Assembly (NCBI RefSeq): GCF_023921805.1
Contig: NZ_CP074197.1
Span: 1,860,001 to 1,924,000, forward strand
Reading direction: 5' to 3'
Length of the DNA: 64,000 nt
DNA from: Ruminococcus sp. FMBCY1
Lineage (GTDB): Bacteria; Bacillota; Clostridia; Oscillospirales; Acutalibacteraceae
The translations under genes and the position numbers were made by a program. Positions within the stretch are counted from its first letter, which is position 1. The number at the start of each line of letters is the position of its first letter. A model generated the notes under the pieces. That model was not told the DNA's origin and did not search any database. It saw only the letters and a list, made by a program, of their open reading frames with translations. Shown here piece by piece: positions 42,160 through 51,458 of this stretch.

Positions 42160-42714
42160 TTGCCAAGTCAAAGTGTTTTAGAGCAGAAGAAAGTCATCGT
42201 TGAAGAACTTACAGCAAGACTTAAGAACTCTGTTACAGGTTTAGTTGTTTCATACGAGGGTATCAATACTGAGGACGATACAAAGCTTAGAAAAGAACTT
42301 CGTGAAAACAATGTACACTATTCAGTAGTTAAGAACACACTTTTATCTCGTGCTTGTGATGAAGTAGGTCTTGAGGGCATTAAGCCTGTTCTTGAGGGTA
42401 CAACAGCTCTCGCTACAAGCGACAGCGAATACGCTGCTGCTGCAAGAATCCTCTGCAATTATGCTAAGGATCACGATAACTTTAAGGTTAAGTCAGGTTA
42501 CCTTGATGGCGCTGTTATTGATATGGATACAATCACAGCTCTTTCAAAACTTCCTACAAGAGATGTACTTCTCGCAAATGTACTTGGTGCATTCCAGGCA
42601 CCGATTGCTTCTTTCGCAAGAGCTATTCAGGCTGTTGTTGATAAGGGCGGTGTTGAGGCTTGCTTAGCAGCCGCAACAGAAGAGGCTCCTGCTGAGGAAC
42701 CTGCTGCAGAATAA
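42160..42714 (+). CDS. rplJ: 50S ribosomal protein L10
   Basis: A 184-residue base of the L12 stalk. Seen: VEELTARLKNSVTGLVVSYE, TKLRKELRENNVHYSVVKNTL, and KLPTRDVLLANVLGAFQAPIAS. Translation starts at TTG (42160), nine bases after GGAGGTG. The C-terminal Ala/Glu-rich tail (EEAPAEEPAAE) is longer than in E. coli L10. Expression is likely set by the L10 leader and attenuator upstream. Confidence 0.95.
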   Translation: MPSQSVLEQKKVIVEELTARLKNSVTGLVVSYEGINTEDDTKLRKELRENNVHYSVVKNTLLSRACDEVGLEGIKPVLEGTTALATSDSEYAAAARILCNYAKDHDNFKVKSGYLDGAVIDMDTITALSKLPTRDVLLANVLGAFQAPIASFARAIQAVVDKGGVEACLAAATEEAPAEEPAAE

Positions 42715-42766
42715 TCTGCAATATTAACTTAAATTTTACAACTTATTATATCGGAGGTAAATTAAA

Positions 42767-43141
42767 ATGGCATCAGAGAAAATTACTGCTATTATTGAAG
42801 AATTAAAAGGCCTCACAGTTCTCGAGCTTTCAGAGCTTGTACACGCTGTAGAGGATGAGTTTGGTGTATCAGCTGCTGCTGCAGTTGCTGTTGCAGGTCC
42901 TGTAGAGGCTGCTTCTGCTGCTGCTGAGCAGACAGAGTTTGATGTAGTTCTTAAGAGTGCTGGCGGCAACAAGATTGCTGTTATCAAGGCTGTTCGTGAG
43001 ATCACAGGTCTTGGTCTTAAGGAAGCTAAGGCTCTCGTTGACGGCGCACCTAAGACTCTTAAAGAGGCTGTATCTAAGGACGAGGCTGATGAGATCAAAT
43101 CTAAGATCGAAGCAGCTGGCGCTGAAGTTGAAGTTAAGTAA
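42767..43141 (+). CDS. rplL: 50S ribosomal protein L7/L12
   Basis: A 124-residue stalk protein that recruits translation GTPases. Seen: N-terminal dimer helix [21 protein letters not shown], an Ala-rich hinge ([19 protein letters not shown]), and C-terminal domain [20 protein letters not shown] with [20 protein letters not shown] precedes the ATG. A strong terminator follows, so rpoB is not directly downstream here, unlike the common arrangement. Confidence 0.97.
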   Translation: MASEKITAIIEELKGLTVLELSELVHAVEDEFGVSAAAAVAVAGPVEAASAAAEQTEFDVVLKSAGGNKIAVIKAVREITGLGLKEAKALVDGAPKTLKEAVSKDEADEIKSKIEAAGAEVEVK

Positions 43142-43161
43142 TTTAATTTCCAAAGTTTTTT

Positions 43162-43194
43162 ATCCCGACGGATTTATCCGTCGGGATTTTTTGT
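43162..43194 (+). terminator. Terminator after rplL
   Basis: ATCCCGACGGAT pairs perfectly with ATCCGTCGGGAT around TT, followed by TTTTTTG. Confidence 0.93.
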
Positions 43195-43209
43195 TTGGCT
43201 TTTTATTAA

Positions 43210-43655
43210 GATTTCTTTATCAAAAATTGGGTAATTATGGTTTAGCTTAATTTATTGCAATGTTAAAAAAATAACTAAAAGATTTGGTCGACCTTTTTAA
43301 AGGTCGTGGGTGTGGGCAAAGCCCACAAATATTTTCTGCTTACGCAAACTAACGATAGCCAAACAGCTTGCTGTTTGGCGGTCTGAACACAACGGCGAAA
43401 GCCTTTGCGAGAGCAATAAAAGAAAATACACTTCATTTTCATAGTCAACGCAATGCGTTGACTATGCTTTTAGCGTTTCTGCTTATAATGGCTGTCGCCT
43501 GTTTTGCCAAACTTAAGTGCAAGCACGCAAACAGCGTGGCTGTTTGCGCACGATAAATTGTAATATCGGAAGATATTATGGGCGCTCCCCAAACCCGCAA
43601 GCCTTTAAAAAGGCTTGACCTAAATTTTTAATTATTTCACTTAAGTTGTGTGATA
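43210..43655 (+). repeat. MITE-like intergenic element, copy C
   Basis: The left arm has TTTATCAAAAATTGGGTAA and ATTATGGTTTAGC; the inner ends are GATTTGGTCGACC (43281) and GGCTTGACCTAAATTTTT (about 43611-43628). Interior hairpins match copy B in position: GCCAAACAGC/GCTGTTTGGC, AGTCAACGC/GCGTTGACT, and CGCAAACAGC/GCTGTTTGCG (43526-43535/43539-43548). The element lies between the convergent rplL and lysC genes; a further inverted fragment follows at 43660-43710. Confidence 0.85.
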
Positions 43656-43659
43656 AACC

Positions 43660-43712
43660 ACAACACCCACAACCTTTGAAAAGATTGACCAAACTTTTAT
43701 GATTATTTTGCT
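43660..43712 (-). repeat. Inverted end fragment of the intergenic repeat
   Basis: CAACCTTTGAAAAGATTGAC and CAAACTTTTATGATT form, on the minus strand, a copy of the left inner end (AAAAGTTTGGTCAA, AAAGGTTGTGGG). It abuts copy C and suggests nesting or tandem integration. Confidence 0.5.
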
Positions 43713-43747
43713 AAGCGTTCTATAAAAAACTTAAAAAATTAACGATA

Positions 43748-43780
43748 AAATAAAAGCTCCCCAACAAAGAGGAGCTTTTG
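43748..43780 (-). terminator. Terminator of the hom-lysC operon
   Basis: AAAAGCTCC (43752-43760) pairs with GGAGCTTTT (43771-43779); on the minus strand T-rich sequence follows. Confidence 0.8.
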
Positions 43781-43801
43781 ATATGCTTATAAAACTCTAA
43801 A

Positions 43802-45007
43802 TTAATCAAAGAACTTAGCGTGGATAGCCTTAACAGCCTTATCTGCGTCGTTTTCGTCAATAAGAACAGAAACCTTGATTTCGCTTGTGCTGATCATCTG
43901 GATGTTTACCTGTGCATCGTAAAGAGCCTCAAACATCTTTGTAGCAACGCCTGCATGGCTTTCCATACCTGCGCCTACGATAGAAATCTTAGCAACGCTC
44001 TCGTCTACGAGAATTTCTGTACCGTCAAAGTTCTCAATGTAATCCTTGAGTGCCTCGGCAGCTTCGGCACCTCTTGACTTAGGAACTGTAAAGCTGATGT
44101 CTTTCTTGCCATCGTGACCGATTGACTGAAGAATAATATCTACATTGATATCCTTAGCAGAAAGTTTTGAGAAGATTTTAAAAGCAAGACCAGGCTCATT
44201 AGGAATACCTGTTACAGAAATTCTTGCAACATCTGTATCTTTAGCAACGCCGCTGATTAACATTTTTTCCATTTTTGTTTTCTCCTTTACTATTGTACCC
44301 GATGCTCTTGTCATACTTGAGAGGACTTCAAGCTCAATGTTATATTTTTTAGCCATTTCAACTGAACGGTTGTTGAGTACCTGTGCGCCGAGTGTAGCAA
44401 GCTCAAGCATTTCGTCATAAGAAATTTCTTTGAGCTTTCTTGCGTTTTCAACTTTTCTTGGATCGGCTGTATAAACGCCTTCTACATCTGTGTAAATCTG
44501 ACAAAGGTCAGCGTGCATTGCAGCTGCAATAGCTACGGCGCTTGTATCGGAACCGCCTCTGCCGAGAGTTGTAATATCGTCTGTTTTAGCAAGACCCTGG
44601 AAACCGGCAACAACAACAATTCTCTTTTTGTCAAGTTCATGACGGATACGGCTTGGGTCAACCTTTTTGATTCTTGCGCTTGTGTGAATGTTGGTTGTTT
44701 CAAAACCAGCCTGCCAACCAAGAAGTGATACAGCAGGGTAACCAAGCTTTTCGATAGCCATTGCAAGAAGTGAAATAGAAATCTGTTCACCTGCTGCAAG
44801 AAGCATATCTTTTTCTCTCTTTGAACCATTTGGATTAATTTCTTCGGCTTTTGCGATAAGATCGTCTGTGGTGTCGCCCTGTGCAGAAACAACAACTACA
44901 ACATCGTTGCCCTTAGCGTATGTTTCTGTTACGATTTTAGCCACATTCATTACACGCTCAGCATTTGCTACGGAGCTACCGCCGAATTTCTGAACTATCA
45001 AACTCAT
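43802..45007 (-). CDS. lysC: Aspartate kinase
   Basis: A 401-residue enzyme phosphorylating aspartate, the first step toward Lys, Met, Thr and diaminopimelate. Seen: VQKFGGSSVANAERV (residues 4-18), TTLGRGGSDTSAVAIAAAM, and two C-terminal ACT domains (VARISVTGIPNEPGLAFKIF; AKISIVGAGMESHAGVATKMF) that usually bind feedback inhibitors. GAGGAG precedes the ATG. It follows hom by 21 bases in the same operon. No lysine riboswitch was seen upstream of hom. Confidence 0.95.
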   Translation of the reverse strand: MSLIVQKFGGSSVANAERVMNVAKIVTETYAKGNDVVVVVSAQGDTTDDLIAKAEEINPNGSKREKDMLLAAGEQISISLLAMAIEKLGYPAVSLLGWQAGFETTNIHTSARIKKVDPSRIRHELDKKRIVVVAGFQGLAKTDDITTLGRGGSDTSAVAIAAAMHADLCQIYTDVEGVYTADPRKVENARKLKEISYDEMLELATLGAQVLNNRSVEMAKKYNIELEVLSSMTRASGTIVKEKTKMEKMLISGVAKDTDVARISVTGIPNEPGLAFKIFSKLSAKDINVDIILQSIGHDGKKDISFTVPKSRGAEAAEALKDYIENFDGTEILVDESVAKISIVGAGMESHAGVATKMFEALYDAQVNIQMISTSEIKVSVLIDENDADKAVKAIHAKFFD

Positions 45008-45028
45008 GTCCTTTTACTCCTCTTTCAA

Positions 45029-46258
45029 TTATAAATCACCTATGCGGATTTTTGAAATAACCTTTGTACCTCTGCTTTCGAGTGCTGCGATTTTTTCAAT
45101 AATTTCACCATAGGGTAATTGCGCTGTTACAAAGGCAATCTCGCCCTCGGGGCTGTCAGCCTTTTCAATTTTATCTATACAGCCAAATACTTCCTGAGCA
45201 AGCTCGAATGTTGTGTTTGCTCTGATGTACATTGCTGTTACCGACTCCTCATAAGGAAGAATATTGTCGCCGTTGCCGTCTGCCCAGAACAAGAACTTTC
45301 TTGTCTTTAAGTGTTTGCAGCAGTCAACTACATCGGCTACAACTGCGCTTGCTGTTGGGAGCTTACCTGCGCCCTTGCCGTAGAATACTACATCGCCTGT
45401 GCAGTCGCCTCTTACCATAATGCCGTTGAACTCATAGTCAATGTTAGCAAGCTGGCTTTTGTTTGGTACAAACATAGGAGCAACGATTATATCAATCTTG
45501 CCGTCGTCGAGGCGCTTAACTCTGCCGATAAGTTTAATAACGCAGTTGTAAGCCTCTGCATATTTTACATCTTCAAGAGTAATCTCGGTGATGCCCTCTG
45601 TATGTACAAAGTTCGGATAAACATGCTTACCGAAAGCAAGGGAAGCAAGAATACAGATTTTACGGCAAGCGTCGTGACCTTCAATATCTGCGGCAGGGTT
45701 TCTTTCGGCAAAGCCGAGATCCTGTGCAAGTTTGAGGGCAGCGTCAAACTGCATACCGTCCTCAATCATCTTTGTGAGGATGAAGTTTGTTGTGCCGTTT
45801 AAAATACCTGCAATTTCATCAACAATATTTGCTACAAGGCACTGACTGATTGGGCGAATAATCGGAATACCGCCGCCAACCGATGCCTCAAATAAGAAGT
45901 TTACATTTTCGTCTTTTGCAATCTGTAAAAGCTCTGCACCGTGAGCCGCAACTAACTCTTTGTTTGATGTTACTACGCTCTTGCCGGACTTAAGGCACTT
46001 CTTTACAAAGTCATATGCAGGGTTAAGACCGCCCATAACCTCAACAACAACTCTTACTTCTCTGTCGTTTAAGATGTCGTTAAAGTCCTTTGTAAATCTG
46101 TCGGCCAAAGGGCTGTCTGGAAATTCACGCAGGTCAAGAATGTGCTTTACATAAATTTCTTCTCCGATGCTTGCAAAAAGCTTCTGTTTGTGTGTTGTAA
46201 GAATTTCGGCTACGCCTGAGCCTACAACGCCGTGGCCCATTATTGCTACTGAAATCAT
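45029..46258 (-). CDS. hom: Homoserine dehydrogenase
   Basis: A 409-residue NAD(P)-dependent enzyme reducing aspartate semialdehyde to homoserine. Seen: the Rossmann motif GHGVVGSGVAEIL (residues 8-20), VVTSNKELVAAHG, GGGIPIIRPI, GILNGTTNFILTKM and a C-terminal ACT domain (EGEIAFVTAQLPYGEIIEKI). GGAAAGG precedes the ATG. With lysC it directs aspartate toward Thr and Met. Confidence 0.95.
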   Translation of the reverse strand: MISVAIMGHGVVGSGVAEILTTHKQKLFASIGEEIYVKHILDLREFPDSPLADRFTKDFNDILNDREVRVVVEVMGGLNPAYDFVKKCLKSGKSVVTSNKELVAAHGAELLQIAKDENVNFLFEASVGGGIPIIRPISQCLVANIVDEIAGILNGTTNFILTKMIEDGMQFDAALKLAQDLGFAERNPAADIEGHDACRKICILASLAFGKHVYPNFVHTEGITEITLEDVKYAEAYNCVIKLIGRVKRLDDGKIDIIVAPMFVPNKSQLANIDYEFNGIMVRGDCTGDVVFYGKGAGKLPTASAVVADVVDCCKHLKTRKFLFWADGNGDNILPYEESVTAMYIRANTTFELAQEVFGCIDKIEKADSPEGEIAFVTAQLPYGEIIEKIAALESRGTKVISKIRIGDL

Positions 46259-46355
46259 ATTCTAAATCCTTTCCTTTCAGTTTGGAATTTATAACTCCCT
46301 TATGTATTTAATGAAGAACTGCCTGTAAGCAGACAGTTCTTCAAGATAAACTGAC

Positions 46356-48764
46356 TTAAGCTCCCGGAGCAGATACATCTCCGCCGCTTTCTTCAGGCTT
46401 AGGCTCTTCGCCGCCCTGGCTTTCGGCAGATGAGGTATCTCCGCCGCTTTCTTCAGGCTTAGGCTCTTCACCGCCTTGGCTTTCGGCAGAAGAAGTATCT
46501 CCGTCGCCACCGCCTGAGTGACTTTCGTCACCGGAATAAGAGCTGTCTGAATAATTAGATGATGAATCGTAATTATAATCATCGTAATTATCGGAATCGC
46601 TTGAGTCGTAGTAACCGTCCCAACCGCCGTTTGAAGGCATATTGTCTTCTGTGTAATAACCGACATATTTGCCCGAAACATTTTCGGTTGACACAATAAG
46701 ACCCGAATAAGGACTGTACTGTGCTTCAATAAGGTTAGACGGAAATTTGAAGTCCTTGTGCTCCATACCGCTTAAGTACGAGCTCATAACCTTGTTGAAT
46801 GTGCTGGTTGCCACTGTTGTATTTGAAATTGTGTGTGGGTTGTCAAAACCTGTCCAAATTGCAAGAGTTGCGTAAGGTGACATACCGCAGAACCATGAGT
46901 CCTTGTCGGCATCGGTTGTACCTGTCTTACCGATAATATCCCAACCGCTGATTCTTGCCGAACCTGCGTTTGTATTGACTGAATTGGTTACATTGTAGTG
47001 GAGAAGTCTGTTCATAATAGCGGCTGTTGTCGGAGAGTAAGCCTGCTTTGGAACAGCGTTTCTGTTGTCGATAATAATATTGTCTTCGGAGTCTGTGATG
47101 TAGTAGTAGGTATATGGGTTGTAGTAAAGACCGCCGTTGCCCATATAGCTGTAAGCTGATGCCATTTCACGGACTGTAACACCGCCTGTAAGACCGCCGA
47201 TTGAAAGACCGCCCGAGTTGTAAGCGTCCTCTTCGCTAAGGTGTGAAAAGCCCATTTTTGTAACTACCTGTTCGTAAGCCACGCTTGGACCGCCAATCAT
47301 TTTCATAGCCTGTGCGGCTGTACCGTTTGAAGAAATTTCGATAGCGTCAGGTAAAAGCATTGTGCCCTTGTAACCTGCGTACCAGTTCTTAGGACCCGAT
47401 ACAAGCTCGCCGTATTCGTTGGTTTCGTACTTTTCAAGAGGTGCGTCCTCAATTTGAGATGAGAAGTAAAGCATCTTGTTGTCGATTGCATAAGGATAAA
47501 CTACAACAGGCTTGATAGAAGAACCCGGCTGGAGAGATGACATTGTCGCTCTGTCCCAGCTTAAAGCCTCTGTCTTTTTGTTTGAGCTGCCTACGGTAGC
47601 GATTACTCTGCCGTCAAACCCCATAAGCGTCATAGCTATCTGTAATTCGGGGTCGTTGCTTTTGTCAATGTTTTGAGCTGCATTTTCCATCATTTCCTGT
47701 GCTCTTATATCCATAGCGCAGTAGATTTTAAGACCCTCTGTGTAAAGTTTATCAGATGCTGCGTCCTCGCTGATGTTGTAGTATTGTGCAAGGTCCTTTT
47801 GAGCGTCATAGAAAAGCTCGTCGATGTACCAGTTCTGAACATAACCGTCGTCGTTGTCGTCTTCATCGTCACGATCGCTTGTGTAGCCTACAAAAGTCAT
47901 ATTTGCAGACTCTTTCATAGCGGCATCGTATTCGTCCTCGGTGATTTTGCCCTGGTCATACATTTCGTTTATGATGATTTCTCGTCTGATTTTATTGTTT
48001 TCCGGATAAGAAAGAGGATTCCATTTTGACGGGTTCTGAGTAATGCCTGCAATAGCCGCACACTCGGCGATAGAGCAGTTCTCAATGCTCTTGTCAAAGT
48101 AAAGCTGAGCCGCCGACTCAACACCCTGACAGTTGTTGCCGAAGTTTACAACATTGAGGTAAGCCTCAAGAATTTCGTCCTTTGTATATTCGTTCTCAAG
48201 CTTGAGCGCTTTGCAGATTTCACGCATTTTTCTTGTGAGAGAAACTTCGTTGTCGTCTGTTATATTTTTGATAAGCTGTTGAGTAATTGTAGAACCGCCG
48301 TAAGAATCTGTGCCCGAGGCAAGACTTACTACGGCAGAGAGGGTTCTTGTCCAGTCAACTCCGTGGTGGTCGAAGAAACGCTTGTCCTCAATGGAAACAA
48401 CGGCGTCTTTCATAGCCTGCGGAATCTTTTGGTTGTCAACCCAAATTCTGTTTTCTGTGCTGTAAAGAGTTTGATACTGTTCAAACTTGCCGTCTGAATT
48501 TTGTACCATAATAAAACTTGTCTGGTTAAGCGATTTTGCTCTGAGGTCAATGCCTGTCGGTTCGGACGCAAGGCTCGCAATGTAAATTCCGAGCGAAATA
48601 GCTGCGATAAGACCCGCAACAACGCATACCGAGAAAATTGTAAAAATAAATTTACCAAGTGCCTTGAAAAATCTTTTTATCGGATTTACCTTGCGAACGG
48701 CAGGGTTAATCTCCGGCTGAATATCTTTATATTGACTGATGTCAGTTTCACGCTTGTTACGCAT
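46356..48764 (-). CDS. Class A penicillin-binding protein (PBP1a-type)
   Basis: An 802-residue bifunctional peptidoglycan synthase on the outer membrane face. A cytoplasmic tail and one membrane helix (FIFTIFSVCVVAGLIAAISLG) are followed by the GT51 transglycosylase with VSIEDKRFFDHHGVDW (Glu about residue 121) and GGSTITQQL. The transpeptidase has PGSSIKP (Ser about 412), SNGTA and KTGTT (about 611). After about residue 715 comes a Tyr/Ser/Asp-rich linker and a tail of two exact 20-residue repeats (SAESQGGEEPKPEESGGDTS). The tail resembles a wall-spacer. GAAGGAGAAAT precedes the ATG. Confidence 0.95.
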   Translation of the reverse strand: MRNKRETDISQYKDIQPEINPAVRKVNPIKRFFKALGKFIFTIFSVCVVAGLIAAISLGIYIASLASEPTGIDLRAKSLNQTSFIMVQNSDGKFEQYQTLYSTENRIWVDNQKIPQAMKDAVVSIEDKRFFDHHGVDWTRTLSAVVSLASGTDSYGGSTITQQLIKNITDDNEVSLTRKMREICKALKLENEYTKDEILEAYLNVVNFGNNCQGVESAAQLYFDKSIENCSIAECAAIAGITQNPSKWNPLSYPENNKIRREIIINEMYDQGKITEDEYDAAMKESANMTFVGYTSDRDDEDDNDDGYVQNWYIDELFYDAQKDLAQYYNISEDAASDKLYTEGLKIYCAMDIRAQEMMENAAQNIDKSNDPELQIAMTLMGFDGRVIATVGSSNKKTEALSWDRATMSSLQPGSSIKPVVVYPYAIDNKMLYFSSQIEDAPLEKYETNEYGELVSGPKNWYAGYKGTMLLPDAIEISSNGTAAQAMKMIGGPSVAYEQVVTKMGFSHLSEEDAYNSGGLSIGGLTGGVTVREMASAYSYMGNGGLYYNPYTYYYITDSEDNIIIDNRNAVPKQAYSPTTAAIMNRLLHYNVTNSVNTNAGSARISGWDIIGKTGTTDADKDSWFCGMSPYATLAIWTGFDNPHTISNTTVATSTFNKVMSSYLSGMEHKDFKFPSNLIEAQYSPYSGLIVSTENVSGKYVGYYTEDNMPSNGGWDGYYDSSDSDNYDDYNYDSSSNYSDSSYSGDESHSGGGDGDTSSAESQGGEEPKPEESGGDTSSAESQGGEEPKPEESGGDVSAPGA
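46381..46500 (-). repeat. Two 60-bp tandem repeats in the PBP coding sequence
   Basis: The units 46381-46440 and 46441-46500 match at nearly all positions (four differences seen). They encode a 20-residue acidic Ser/Gly/Pro unit at the C-terminus. A third, partial unit lies before the stop codon. Confidence 0.9.
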
Positions 48765-49051
48765 AATTTCTCCTTCTTTGACAAAAACAAAGTTAATCTC
48801 TTAAATTTTATCCAAAAACAAAAAATATCAGTTAATGATTATTATACCACTTGAGAATAAAAAAATAAATATAAAAAGCCAAATTTTTCTTAAAAAATAA
48901 GCCTTTTACAAAGGAAAATTTTATATAATATAATGTAATATATGTATAATAATACAAATAAGCGGAAATATATAGTTAAAACAGTTAAAAATAAAGCTGA
49001 ATTTATTGCCGAGAAAGTATTGAATTTAGCAAATTACAGGGAGTTTTTGAT

Positions 49052-49372
49052 GTGAAAAAGCTTATTTGCGCAACAGGAATCATATTAATAGCTTGTGCGG
49101 TAACGGGAAATTTATTTACCGCAGGTACAGATGCGTCGGCTCAAACCGTACAGCAGAGCAATACCGAGGATAAGTGTGAGGAAGATGTTTTTATCCTGAA
49201 AATAGAGGACGGCTATCTGAATGTTTATTATAAAGAAAGCGGTAATATTTACCTGAAAACGGGAACTATGTCCTCAAATTTGCCGAAAAGCGATGTAATG
49301 CAACTTGAAAAAGGTGTTGAAATTACAGGGAAGGAAGCGCTTAGAAGAGCAGTGGAGGACTATTGCAGTTAA
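49052..49372 (+). CDS. Small exported protein with a BofC C-terminal-like domain
   Basis: A 106-residue protein starting at GTG (49052), behind ACAGGGAG. A signal-like N-terminus (KKLICATGIILIACAVTG) leads to a linker, then a domain FILKIEDGYLNVYYKESGNI ... LPKSDVMQLEKGVEITGKEA ... EDYCS. The pattern of a strand pair, a Leu-Pro-x-x-D segment and a final helix ending Asp-Tyr resembles the C-terminal domain of BofC, an intercompartmental sporulation-signalling protein of Bacillus. The N-terminal BofC domain is absent. A link to sporulation is only inferred. Confidence 0.6.
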   Translation: MKKLICATGIILIACAVTGNLFTAGTDASAQTVQQSNTEDKCEEDVFILKIEDGYLNVYYKESGNIYLKTGTMSSNLPKSDVMQLEKGVEITGKEALRRAVEDYCS

Positions 49373-49451
49373 AGATTTTTAAAAGTTATTAATAAACTAT
49401 GTGGATTGCCAATAAAAATAGAAATGATTAGAATTGCTTGTTGATGTAAAC

Positions 49452-49517
49452 TACACTATTTGCATTATGTGTATTGACAATTTATGTAATTTGCGGTAGT
49501 ATTTAATCAATAGTGTA
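49452..49517. promoter_or_regulatory. Inverted repeats flanking the fab promoter (candidate operators)
   Basis: TACACTATT (49452-49460) and its exact inverse AATAGTGTA (49509-49517) flank the promoter; one is 14 bases before the -35 box, the other at the likely transcription start. They could be two half-sites for looping or a shared regulator of the fab operon. Confidence 0.45.
49474..49502 (+). promoter_or_regulatory. Promoter of the fatty-acid synthesis operon
   Basis: TTGACA (49474-49479), 17 bp, TAGTAT (49497-49502), about 100 bases before fabK. Confidence 0.65.
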
Positions 49518-49603
49518 AAACTGCAATTATGAACAAATGTTGTTTTGCGTTATGCTCGAAAACACAAAGCAGACGCAGAAATACAAAAAAGGAGAATGTA
49601 CAT

Positions 49604-50554
49604 ATGATTTCTACCGTTATTGATAAATCACTCGGCCTTGAATTTCCTATTTTTCAGGGCGGTATGGCTTGGGTAGCAGACGCTTATCTTGCAGCCGGTG
49701 TTTCAAACGCAGGCGGTCTCGGCCTTATTGCCGCAATGAATTCAAACGGAGAACAGCTCCGTGCCGAAATTAAAAAGTGTAAAGAACTTACAGACAAGCC
49801 TTTCGGTGTAAATATTATGCTTATGAGTCCGTTTGTCGAAGAGGCGGTTCAGGTTGTTATCGAAGAGGGCATAAAGGTTATTACAACAGGCGCAGGCAAC
49901 CCCGGTAAGTATATGCAGAGGTGGCTTGATGCAGGTATTAAAGTTATCCCTGTAGTTCCGAGCGTTGCTCTTGCAAGAAAGATGGAAAAGTTAGGTGCAT
50001 TCGCAGTTATTGCAGAGGGCGGTGAGTCAGGCGGCCATGTAGGCGACCTTACCACAATGGCTCTTGTTCCGCAGGTAGTTGACGCTGTAAACATTCCTGT
50101 AATTGCAGCAGGCGGTATTGCAGACGGCAGACAGATTGCTGCGGCATTTATGCTCGGCGCTGTAGGTGTACAAGTAGGTACAAGATTTTTGGTTGCCACA
50201 GAATGTACAATCGCACAGGAATACAAGGACAAAATCATAAAGGCAAAGGATATTGATACAGTTGTAACAGGTAAAAGACTCGGTCATCCTGTTCGTGCTA
50301 TCCGTAATTCCTTTACCCGTGAATATACAAAGGCAGAATACAACTCATCGGAAGTAAGTGACGAAGAACTTGAAAAGATGGGTGTCGGCAGATTAAGACT
50401 TGCTGTAAGAGAGGGCGATGTTTCGCACGGTACGGTTCTTGCAGGTCAGGTTGCCGCAATGGTAAAAAAAGAACAGCCTGCAAGAGAAATCATTACAGAA
50501 ATGTTTGCTCAGGCTGAAGAAGTATTGAATGGAGCTACAAAATGGGTAAAATAG
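49604..50554 (+). CDS. fabK: Enoyl-[acyl-carrier-protein] reductase II (FMN-dependent)
   Basis: A 316-residue cytoplasmic flavoprotein doing the last reduction in each elongation round. It is of the nitronate-monooxygenase-like barrel type, triclosan-resistant, and replaces FabI. Seen: LGLEFPIFQGGMAWVADAYL, SNAGGLGLIAA, GVNIMLMSP, VIAEGGESGGHVG and PVIAAGGIADGRQIAAA (phosphate-binding). ATG 49604 is chosen because AAAAGGAGAATG lies just upstream; an in-frame ATG 75 bases earlier gives an unrelated tail. It is the first gene of the operon and overlaps fabD by 13 bases. Confidence 0.95.
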   Translation: MISTVIDKSLGLEFPIFQGGMAWVADAYLAAGVSNAGGLGLIAAMNSNGEQLRAEIKKCKELTDKPFGVNIMLMSPFVEEAVQVVIEEGIKVITTGAGNPGKYMQRWLDAGIKVIPVVPSVALARKMEKLGAFAVIAEGGESGGHVGDLTTMALVPQVVDAVNIPVIAAGGIADGRQIAAAFMLGAVGVQVGTRFLVATECTIAQEYKDKIIKAKDIDTVVTGKRLGHPVRAIRNSFTREYTKAEYNSSEVSDEELEKMGVGRLRLAVREGDVSHGTVLAGQVAAMVKKEQPAREIITEMFAQAEEVLNGATKWVK

Positions 50555-51444
50555 CATTTGTTTTTTCAGGCCAGGGCGCACAGTACAGCGGAATGGGCAA
50601 GGATCTTTACAATTCCTCTGCCGCAGCCAAAAGCGTATATGATATGGCAGACGGTATCCGCAAAGGTACATCTGCACAGTGCTTTGAGGGTACAACAGAA
50701 GAACTCTGCAAAACAGTAAACACACAGCCTTGTGTATTTACGGCAGACCTTGCTGCTGCGAGATTCCTTGAAGAAAAGGGTGTTAAGGCTGACTGCGTTG
50801 CAGGCTTTTCACTCGGCGAAATTGCGGCTCTTGCTTTTTCGGGTATTCTTTCGGACGAAGAAGCTTTCAAACTCGTTTGCAAGAGAGGCGAGCTTATGGA
50901 TAAGGCGGCGACCGAAAATCCGGGTGCGATGGCTGCCGTAATGAAAATTACTCCCGAAAAAGTTGAAGAAGTTTGCAAGGACTTTGACAAGACATATCCT
51001 GTAAACTATAACTCGCCCGCACAGACAGTTGTTGCTACAACAAGCGAAAATGCAGAGGCTTTCTGCGAGGCTGTCAAAGCAGCGGGCGGCAGAGCAAAAT
51101 TGCTTGCGGTAAGCGGTGCTTTCCATTCACCGTTTATGGCAGATGCGGCAAAGGGTCTTGCGGAGTATATGCAGGACATTGAGTTTGCACAGCCTAAAGT
51201 AACAATTTATTCAGACTATACAGCAAAGCCGTACGAGGGTGACTACAAGGAACTTGTAAGAGCACAGGTAGAAAATCCCGTAAGATGGCAGACAATTGTT
51301 GAAAATATGATTAAAGACGGTGTTGACACATTTATTGAAATCGGTGTCGGCAAGACTTTAACAGGACTTATCAAGAGAATTGACAACAGCGTTAAGGCTT
51401 TCAAGGTGGAAACACCCGCTGATTTTGAAGCACTTGACCTTTGA
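50542..51444 (+). CDS. fabD: Malonyl-CoA:ACP transacylase
   Basis: A 300-residue enzyme moving malonyl from CoA to ACP. Seen: FVFSGQGAQYSGMGKDLY (residues 4-21), the nucleophile motif GFSLGEIAAL (Ser about 91; the usual first His is Phe), the conserved GAFHSPFM with catalytic His, and ENPVRWQTIVENM. It is translationally coupled to fabK (ATG inside its last codons). Confidence 0.95.
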   Translation: MGKIAFVFSGQGAQYSGMGKDLYNSSAAAKSVYDMADGIRKGTSAQCFEGTTEELCKTVNTQPCVFTADLAAARFLEEKGVKADCVAGFSLGEIAALAFSGILSDEEAFKLVCKRGELMDKAATENPGAMAAVMKITPEKVEEVCKDFDKTYPVNYNSPAQTVVATTSENAEAFCEAVKAAGGRAKLLAVSGAFHSPFMADAAKGLAEYMQDIEFAQPKVTIYSDYTAKPYEGDYKELVRAQVENPVRWQTIVENMIKDGVDTFIEIGVGKTLTGLIKRIDNSVKAFKVETPADFEALDL

Positions 51445-51458
51445 TTTTGGAGGATATT

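Noticed and set aside
46313..46342. GAAGAACTG/CAGTTCTTC hairpin as the PBP terminator
   Set aside because: The stem is good but the sequence after it on the minus strand is not T-rich, so I did not call it a terminator.
50542..51444. FabD GFSLGE instead of GHSLGE as an unusual active site
   Set aside because: The Ser nucleophile and distal His are intact. The Phe seems to be an accepted variant in Clostridia.
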